A DNA stretch of 20,910 nucleotides, taken from assembly GCA_934088535.1 (NCBI GenBank), contig CAKOJC010000020.1, positions 1-20,910 on the forward strand. Reading direction: 5' to 3'. The notes under the pieces are model-generated. The model was not told the DNA's origin, did not search any database, and saw nothing but the letters and a program-made list of their open reading frames with translations. Made by a program: the position numbers and the translations under genes. Origin of the DNA: an uncultured Bacilli bacterium (GTDB lineage: Bacteria; Bacillota_I; Bacilli_A; RF39; UBA660). Below are positions 16,167-20,910 of the stretch, piece after piece. Numbering within the stretch: position 1 is the first letter of the stretch; each line of letters starts with the position of its first letter.

Positions 16167-17249
16167 CTATAAAATCATATTAATTATTTCATTCATAACA
16201 TATATTTTATCTTCAGGTATATATATCCTATCTGCCTCTTTTACAAGATATTTACGTTTAACCGCTTCATCTAACTTAAACACATCAAAAATATCTTTTT
16301 TAAATCTTTTATTAAATTCACTAATACTTATACCATCTAATTTTCGAAGCCCTAGTATCACTTCATTTTCCATCTCTTCTTGAGTAGACACAAGTAATTC
16401 ATTAAGTCTATATTTACCATTTAAATACTTATTAAAGTTACGTGTATTTTCATATCTCATTTCATTTATATATCCATGAGCTCCAAGACCAAAACCATAG
16501 TATTCATTATTATCCCAATATATTAAATTATGATTACTTTCATACCCAGGTAAAGAAAAATTACTAACTTCATAATGATGAAAACCACGTTTTTTAAGTT
16601 TCTTACATATATATTTATACATTTTATAGTCAAGTAACTCATCTATAGGTTTAATACCATTATTATATAAAACAGTATGTTCTTCTATAATTAATGAATA
16701 CGTACTTATATGAGTAATACCAAGTTTTAACATTGTATTTAAGTCACTCTTAAGGGTAAATAAACTTTCTTCAGGAAGAGCATATATTAAATCAACATTA
16801 ATATTACTAAACCCAAGTCTTCTACATAATTCAATTTTTTCAAATACTTCCTTTTTAGTATGATTTCTATTCATTAATTTAAGATTTCTTTTATTAAAAC
16901 TTTCTATACCTATACTAAGTCTATTTACGTTATTACCTTTAAGTATAATAAGTAAATCCTCTGTTATATCATTAATATTACACTCAAAAGTAATTTCAGC
17001 ATCTTCTATTCTTCTTATATGACTAATAATTTCAAATAATTTATTTAAATTACTAGTACTAAGACTAGATGGAGTACCACCACCTATATAAATACTTTTT
17101 ACCTTATCTCCTTCATAATATTCATGAATTTCTTGATTTAAAAAATCTAAATAAGTATTAGCCCATTCCTCATTATATAAGAATTTACAAAAGTCACAAT
17201 AACTACATATATTCTTACAAAAAGGAATATGTATATATACGCCTCTCAT
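16167..17249 (-). CDS. hemW: Radical SAM protein HemW (heme chaperone family)
   Basis: Radical SAM enzyme of the HemN/HemW family. HemW proteins bind heme and are thought to deliver it to target proteins. Seen: IHIPFCKNICSYCDFC with the CxxxCxxC cluster (Cys11, Cys15, Cys18), IYIGGGTPSSL (about 55-65), SIGIESFNKRNLKLMNR and NVDLIYALPEES. The 360 residues fit HemW, not the longer HemN, and a fourth Cys follows at 21 where HemW proteins usually differ from HemN. The ATG has a GAGGT ribosome binding site. It opens a four-gene unit with the ABC exporter and the CheD-like protein; no other heme gene is visible, so its client here is unknown. Confidence 0.92.
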   Translation of the reverse strand: MRGVYIHIPFCKNICSYCDFCKFLYNEEWANTYLDFLNQEIHEYYEGDKVKSIYIGGGTPSSLSTSNLNKLFEIISHIRRIEDAEITFECNINDITEDLLIILKGNNVNRLSIGIESFNKRNLKLMNRNHTKKEVFEKIELCRRLGFSNINVDLIYALPEESLFTLKSDLNTMLKLGITHISTYSLIIEEHTVLYNNGIKPIDELLDYKMYKYICKKLKKRGFHHYEVSNFSLPGYESNHNLIYWDNNEYYGFGLGAHGYINEMRYENTRNFNKYLNGKYRLNELLVSTQEEMENEVILGLRKLDGISISEFNKRFKKDIFDVFKLDEAVKRKYLVKEADRIYIPEDKIYVMNEIINMIL

Positions 17250-17266
17250 ATTATTACCTCAATATA

Positions 17267-17295
17267 ATTATAATATAAAAAAAAGATAATCACAA
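17267..17295 (-). promoter_or_regulatory. Promoter of hemW, nested in the upstream terminator
   Basis: Minus-strand -35 TTGTGA (17295-17290), 17-base spacer, -10 TATAAT (17272-17267). The -35 is formed by the loop and first bases of the 3' arm of the preceding terminator, and the spacer is its T-tract. Confidence 0.7.
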
Positions 17296-17304
17296 GATTA
17301 TCTT
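17277..17304 (-). terminator. Intrinsic terminator overlapping a stop codon
   Basis: Perfect nine-base arms AAGATAATC and GATTATCTT around a TTGT loop; the stem's final TT plus six more T make an eight-T run. The TAA stop of the coiled-coil gene (17300-17298) lies in the 5' arm. Confidence 0.85.
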
Positions 17305-18515
17305 CTTAAAGTCATACACCCACTAGTAGGTTGATCTTCAATAGTTAAATTTTTTCTATAACTCATCAAATAACTAATTCTTTTAGAATTAATTTCTCTC
17401 TTATCAGTTATTTTTTTTAGTTCAGTAGTACTAACACCTTTAGCAGTTAATTCAATAAATTTTCTTTCAAGCATTGTTTGTTCTGCCATTAATTTTTGAA
17501 TTTCATTATCTATAGCTTCTACAGTAATAGTCAAATTATTATTTGTAGATGTTCTATTATTTTGTACAGCAGGAGTATTTGAAATTTGTGATTTATTTCC
17601 TGTAAGTAATCTGTTATATTCATCAGTTACCTTTTTTGCTTTTTTAAGAACAGCATTTAATTCATCTTCAGAAGCACCACTAGCCTTTAAACTATTATAT
17701 TCTCTTCTAAGCTTGTTATATTCATCTTTTAATTGAGCCCTATAAGTATCTCTACTTATAGTAGTTTTATCTTCCTTTCTAGTAACTTGACTACTTGTAG
17801 TTTTTGTAGTAACAGGTTTAGTAATAGCCACTTGTTTAGCTTGTTTGCTCTTTAATTCACTACGTCTTTCATCTAATTTCTTATAATCAGCAGCAATTTC
17901 ATTAATTTTTCTAGCAATTTTATTTTTCTCACTAGTACTGGCACCATCAGCTCTTAATTTATCAAGTTGTTTTTTTAATTCAACATATTCTTTACTTAAT
18001 GAAGCCATTTCAGCTTCTACTTCTTCAATAGTATAAACTTTACTTTCTGAAACATTTTGTTTAGATGATTGAACACTTTTTTCTTTTTTCTCTTCAAGCA
18101 TTTTTTCTTTTTCAGCTTTTACTTTATCTTTTGTTTTATTGAACCAATTTGAGATCTTATGAAATTTTCCACTAATCTTTTCTCTATTTGCTTCTGCCTT
18201 AGCTTCCTTACTTTGCCATATTGCAAGTTGTCTTCTACCATCATCTTTTAATGTTCTAATTGGATGAAATAAACTAGGAAAATTAGAATCAAGTAACATT
18301 TTAATTGGATGTATTATATTATAAACTGGTATAAATGTTTTAAGTATATTTTTGGCAAAGAAAGTAATCTTTTCACCTACAGATTTTTCTTTAAATTTAT
18401 TATAATAATCTTTATCCTCAGTTTTAGCATACCATAAAGCAAGTAAACTTTTAGTATTATTAACTATACTACTAGCAACAACACCCCATAAATATAATGC
18501 AGCATACCATGTCAT
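17298..18515 (-). CDS. Membrane-linked coiled-coil protein with three hairpin repeats
   Basis: Not recognised as a named family. Of 405 residues, the first 75 hold a membrane segment (about 3-20) and a second hydrophobic stretch (about 50-73). After a Lys/Glu-rich linker come three helix-turn-helix repeats (about 165-218, 258-305 and 333-383). Each has a long charged helix, a turn reading G-[AV]-S followed two or three residues on by Glu (Gly191, Gly280, Gly360), and a second Lys-rich helix. Ser/Thr/Asn-rich linkers separate them. The start at 18515 is set by an AAGGGGGG ribosome binding site; the ATG at 18542 lies in the promoter -10. It is a separate transcription unit with its own terminator. 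A scaffold or surface-spacing role is conceivable but unsupported. Confidence 0.65.
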   Translation of the reverse strand: MTWYAALYLWGVVASSIVNNTKSLLALWYAKTEDKDYYNKFKEKSVGEKITFFAKNILKTFIPVYNIIHPIKMLLDSNFPSLFHPIRTLKDDGRRQLAIWQSKEAKAEANREKISGKFHKISNWFNKTKDKVKAEKEKMLEEKKEKSVQSSKQNVSESKVYTIEEVEAEMASLSKEYVELKKQLDKLRADGASTSEKNKIARKINEIAADYKKLDERRSELKSKQAKQVAITKPVTTKTTSSQVTRKEDKTTISRDTYRAQLKDEYNKLRREYNSLKASGASEDELNAVLKKAKKVTDEYNRLLTGNKSQISNTPAVQNNRTSTNNNLTITVEAIDNEIQKLMAEQTMLERKFIELTAKGVSTTELKKITDKREINSKRISYLMSYRKNLTIEDQPTSGCMTLRR

Positions 18516-18542
18516 ATCAAATCCCCCCTTAATAATGTACAT

Positions 18543-18571
18543 ATTATATCACAAATGATACAAAAAGTCAA
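18543..18571 (-). promoter_or_regulatory. Strong promoter of the coiled-coil gene
   Basis: Minus-strand -35 TTGACT (18571-18566), 17-base spacer beginning TTTT and ending TGA, -10 TATAAT (18548-18543). Start of transcription near 18536, just downstream of the discarded ATG. Confidence 0.88.
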
Positions 18572-18594
18572 TTATAACCTGACTTATAACATAA

Positions 18595-19425
18595 TTATTG
18601 AATCATGATGTTGTAATCATTTCTTTTTAATTCAAGTTTCTTTTCTAATTCTTCCGGGTCTAATACTCTATATTTATCTTTTATTTTTTCTGCACATTCA
18701 TCATAGTCAAAAGCATAAACAGAACAAATTTCTAATGGTACAATTTCGAAAATTAATGTAAGAAGAATACAAAAAGCTGTATAAAGAATATTCTCAGAAA
18801 CAGATTCTCTATATACAGTATAATTATTTTTGTCTTCATTATATATTATAGCATCAATATAAGGCTTTTCTTCAAACTCACTATCAGTTAAATTATTTTT
18901 AGTTTCAGTAGTACTAGATATTGGTTTACCAAGAATATCTTCAAGATTTAAATCCTCCTTTTCTAAAAGACTCATAATTTCTTCATACGTTTTAGTTTTT
19001 ATAGAATAAGTTTGAACTGTGCGTGAATATAATTCATCTTCAGTTTTACTCCATTTTGAATAATAATATAATCTACTATCGCTTTTACTTAAAACAGTAC
19101 CATCTTCACTTTTAAAACTACCATATTGTTGTTTAGAATCAAAATTTCCACTATTATCAAATTCCATCATAACATTTGAATAAGATTTATATTCATCACG
19201 ATAAAACGGTGTAATACCTGCAGCAGTACAACCACCTGACACAATTCCAGCTGTTACAATATATGGTAACATCTTTTTTAAAGTTCTTACACCTAGTTTT
19301 AAGTTTTTTATTGCATTATTTCTTGCATTAACTGAATTAATATGTTTAATATTATATTCTAATGTTTTAATTTCTTTTATTAATTGAATTAACTTTCTTT
19401 CTTGCTCATTTGTATTTTTACTCAT
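18595..19425 (-). CDS. Two-pass membrane protein of unknown function
   Basis: Not recognised. Its 276 residues have a plain architecture: a cytoplasmic Lys/Glu/Asn-rich helical start (1-50), a first membrane segment (about 52-74, with a GGCTAAG stretch), a middle domain of about 138 polar residues rich in Tyr, Ser and acidic residues, a second membrane segment (about 213-238) and a charged helical tail (EELEKKLELKRNDY). With a Lys-rich N-terminus kept inside, the middle domain would face outward. The ATG at 19425 has a GGGGGAG ribosome binding site; the upstream TTG-started extension runs through the promoter -10 and is rejected. It carries its own strong promoter and may also receive readthrough from the gene above. 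Confidence 0.62.
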   Translation of the reverse strand: MSKNTNEQERKLIQLIKEIKTLEYNIKHINSVNARNNAIKNLKLGVRTLKKMLPYIVTAGIVSGGCTAAGITPFYRDEYKSYSNVMMEFDNSGNFDSKQQYGSFKSEDGTVLSKSDSRLYYYSKWSKTEDELYSRTVQTYSIKTKTYEEIMSLLEKEDLNLEDILGKPISSTTETKNNLTDSEFEEKPYIDAIIYNEDKNNYTVYRESVSENILYTAFCILLTLIFEIVPLEICSVYAFDYDECAEKIKDKYRVLDPEELEKKLELKRNDYNIMIQ

Positions 19426-19454
19426 AAAATTATTACTCCCCCATTTCAGGGCAG

Positions 19455-19483
19455 AGTATATCAAAAAAATGTGAAAAAGTCAA
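19455..19483 (-). promoter_or_regulatory. Strong promoter of the two-pass membrane protein gene
   Basis: Minus-strand -35 TTGACT (19483-19478), 17-base spacer beginning TTTT and ending TGA, -10 TATACT (19460-19455). The -35 begins two bases after the stop codon of the preceding gene, with no terminator between. Confidence 0.88.
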
Positions 19484-19485
19484 CA

Positions 19486-20088
19486 CTATATTAACCTTTT
19501 AATCACAGGTTTAACTATTTCAAAAGTAGTTATATAACGATAATACAAATTATCTAAAGGGTCACTACACTTTAATATGGTACTAGTATAACCTATCTTT
19601 TGAGACCAGCTACCATCCTTATTTTGTCTTGAAAAATGAAAGTCATCATAGCAATTATATAAAGATACTTTATATCCATCATGTCTATTCTTACCATTAA
19701 CATCAGTTTCAAAATGTTTAATGCCTAAATAATCTAAATCTAACAAAAAAATTTCAACTATTTCTTCTTTACTATCTATATCAGTAATATTGCCACTAAT
19801 AAAGCCAATATTATGAGACATATGCTTAGAAGTTATTTTATGATACGGAACATTAAACTCTTCAGGAGTTAAAAATCCAAGAGCATAGCAATAACAATTT
19901 CCACCAGCATAATCCATATCAAAATCTTTAAATTTTGGATTATTAGTACTAATTTTAGTAGATAAATATAAATATCTAATATATAGTTTTCTAATTTCCT
20001 CCACTGTAAGACTTTCAGAATTAACTTTTAAATAATCTAAAATATTTCTAATTTCTTTGCAAACATTAATATAAGAAACTAAACTCAT
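19486..20088 (-). CDS. Possible papain-like cysteine hydrolase, unknown function
   Basis: A 200-residue soluble protein without signal peptide or membrane segment. Two segments stand out: GGNCYCYALGF (Cys65, Cys67) and YDDFHFSRQNKDGSWSQK (His151, Trp161). A Cys in an N-C-Y-x-Y-A setting after helices, with a later DFHF-R-x-N-x-DG-x-W segment, suggests a papain/NlpC-like Cys-His pair, from memory of similar bacterial proteins. His is not found after Trp-Ser, where I would expect it (Gln163 is there). The activity is inferred. The ATG at 20088 has a strong GGAGGAG ribosome binding site. The start at 20139 lies in the promoter -35 and is excluded. First of three separately promoted genes after the tRNA. 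Confidence 0.55.
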   Translation of the reverse strand: MSLVSYINVCKEIRNILDYLKVNSESLTVEEIRKLYIRYLYLSTKISTNNPKFKDFDMDYAGGNCYCYALGFLTPEEFNVPYHKITSKHMSHNIGFISGNITDIDSKEEIVEIFLLDLDYLGIKHFETDVNGKNRHDGYKVSLYNCYDDFHFSRQNKDGSWSQKIGYTSTILKCSDPLDNLYYRYITTFEIVKPVIKRLI

Positions 20089-20110
20089 AACTCCTCCATA
20101 TGTACAAAGT

Positions 20111-20139
20111 AGTATAGCATTTGAAATATAAAATGACAA
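20111..20139 (-). promoter_or_regulatory. Strong promoter of the cysteine hydrolase-like gene
   Basis: Minus-strand -35 TTGTCA (20139-20134), 17-base spacer ending TGC, -10 TATACT (20116-20111), so also an extended -10. It begins two bases after the tRNA terminator's T-tract. Confidence 0.88.
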
Positions 20140-20140
20140 T

Positions 20141-20161
20141 AAAAAAATCGCATAAGCGATT
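20141..20161 (-). terminator. Intrinsic terminator of the tRNA unit
   Basis: Six-base arms AATCGC and GCGATT around a TTAT loop followed by a T-tract, 10 bases after the tRNA 3' end. Confidence 0.82.
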
Positions 20162-20171
20162 ATTTTAAATA

Positions 20172-20248
<77 letters not shown>

Positions 20249-20267
20249 AACTGGAAATTACTACTAA

Positions 20268-20296
20268 AGTATACAACACTATTTTTATTTTTGCAA
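20268..20296 (-). promoter_or_regulatory. Promoter of the tRNA-Arg gene
   Basis: Minus-strand -35 TTGCAA (20296-20291), 17-base spacer, -10 TATACT (20273-20268), with transcription starting a few bases upstream of the tRNA. The -35 begins nine bases after the stop of the gerM-like gene. Confidence 0.85.
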
Positions 20297-20304
20297 CCCC
20301 TTTT

Positions 20305-20910
20305 TTAACTTTTTTTAACACTTACAATATTATTATGATCTTTTGTACTAAAAATAACCTCTTTTACGTTCATATTTGCAAAAATACTTTCAGACACCAC
20401 ATACTTAACCTCTTCTAAAATAACTTTAGAAGAAGCATCACTAAATATAAAATCATTAAATATTAAATTAACTTTTTCATCGTTTATCTCCTTATCTACA
20501 AGTTCTATATTACTAGAAACATAACTGTTTAAATTATCTTGAGCATTAACTGTATTTTTTAATTCTTCAATAATTATATCTATTTTAGAACTGCTCGTAT
20601 TACTAACTTTAGTAACAGGTACATAATACTCTACTTCATCACATGACTTAACAAAATATATAGTAGTTTTATCTATATCATTCAAACTATTTAGGTCATA
20701 CTTTTTATTTATGCCAAAACTTCTAGTTAAAGGGTATGGTATCTCTCTGCCTGAATTAGGCAGTTTAGTAAGTTTCTCTGAGTCAACATTTATATAAACA
20801 TTATTAATACCATTTATCTCAGTTAAACTAAATACTATAGCTTCTATCATAGATTCTTCTAAATACTTATTAACATTAAGAATTTCCTTATTAAAATTTA
20901 AGTACACACT
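20305..20910 (-). CDS. GerM-like protein with tandem GerMN domains, 5' end missing
   Basis: The frame is open through the right edge; the GTG at 20907 is internal to the reading frame, so the N-terminus (normally a lipoprotein or membrane anchor) lies outside. Residues to about 70 look like the end of a first GerMN domain (EAIVFSLTEINGINNVYINVD, then LPNSGREIPYPLTRSFGINKKYDL). A second, complete-looking one follows (about 80-195: TTIYFVKSCDEVEYYVPVTK, then IIIEELKNT, then VNLIFNDFIFSDASSK, then ANMNVKEVIFST). Two GerMN domains and the PLTR-FGINK-YDL linker are typical of GerM, an outer-face protein needed for sporulation and germination in B. subtilis and linked to the SpoIIIA-IIQ assembly. 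Non-sporulating relatives also keep GerMN proteins, so this is not proof of sporulation. Confidence 0.78.
   Translation of the reverse strand, partial: SVYLNFNKEILNVNKYLEESMIEAIVFSLTEINGINNVYINVDSEKLTKLPNSGREIPYPLTRSFGINKKYDLNSLNDIDKTTIYFVKSCDEVEYYVPVTKVSNTSSSKIDIIIEELKNTVNAQDNLNSYVSSNIELVDKEINDEKVNLIFNDFIFSDASSKVILEEVKYVVSESIFANMNVKEVIFSTKDHNNIVSVKKS

Noticed and set aside
18572..18597. AATTAT/ATAATT inverted repeat with inner TTATAA copies after the two-pass membrane protein gene
   Set aside because: Stem is weak and AT-only, and the following T-tract belongs to the -35 region of the next promoter, so I do not call a terminator.

Overview
The window is very AT-rich Firmicutes DNA: short intergenic gaps, Shine-Dalgarno sites of the GAGG/AGGTG type, sigma-A-like promoters and intrinsic terminators. 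Genes read cleanly with the standard code (Trp is TGG, no in-frame TGA). A split division/cell-wall cluster, a SirA-like/YneF gene pair ordered as in Bacillus subtilis, and a GerM-like protein point to a gut-type, low-GC member of the Bacilli/Erysipelotrichia/RF39-like lineages that still carries sporulation-related genes. Exact placement is inference. No insertion sequence, CRISPR array or origin was seen, and no gene-free stretch exceeds 300 bases.

Layout, left to right. A class B-type sortase (1-555, +, cut by the left edge) converges on ftsW. The minus-strand block ftsW, mraY, holA and a reduced RnfC-like protein follows. A WG-repeat surface protein (4664-6193, +) diverges from that block and ends at a shared bidirectional terminator. 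Then come minus-strand genes for DUF4230 and DUF5662 proteins, a YneF/UPF0154 protein and a SirA-like protein. The classic dcw start follows: mraZ-rsmH-ftsL-like-PASTA class B PBP (12069 down to 8250). It is driven by one promoter that overlaps four 10-bp-phased AAAGTGG-like boxes, the expected MraZ operator. Upstream sits a four-gene unit: hemW, a heterodimeric ABC exporter pair, and a small protein with a CheD-like Thr/Cys/His arrangement.

From 17.3 to 20.1 kb lie three unrecognised or poorly recognised genes, each with its own strong and similarly built promoter: a membrane-linked coiled-coil protein with a three-fold helical-hairpin repeat, a two-pass membrane protein with a large middle domain, and a possible cysteine-peptidase-like protein. 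They sit directly downstream of a self-contained tRNA-Arg(UCU) unit. A GerM-like gene is cut by the right edge.

Functional themes: the dcw genes supply septal peptidoglycan synthesis (MraY lipid I, FtsW polymerase, class B PBP crosslinking, FtsL-like scaffold) under MraZ autoregulation; HolA is the clamp-loader delta subunit; the ABC pair is an exporter. The least explained parts are the reduced RnfC-like protein, the CheD-like protein, the three-gene block, and a hairpin that buries the ftsW ribosome binding site. Several apparent upstream start codons lie inside promoters or ribosome binding sites and were moved downstream; each entry says so.
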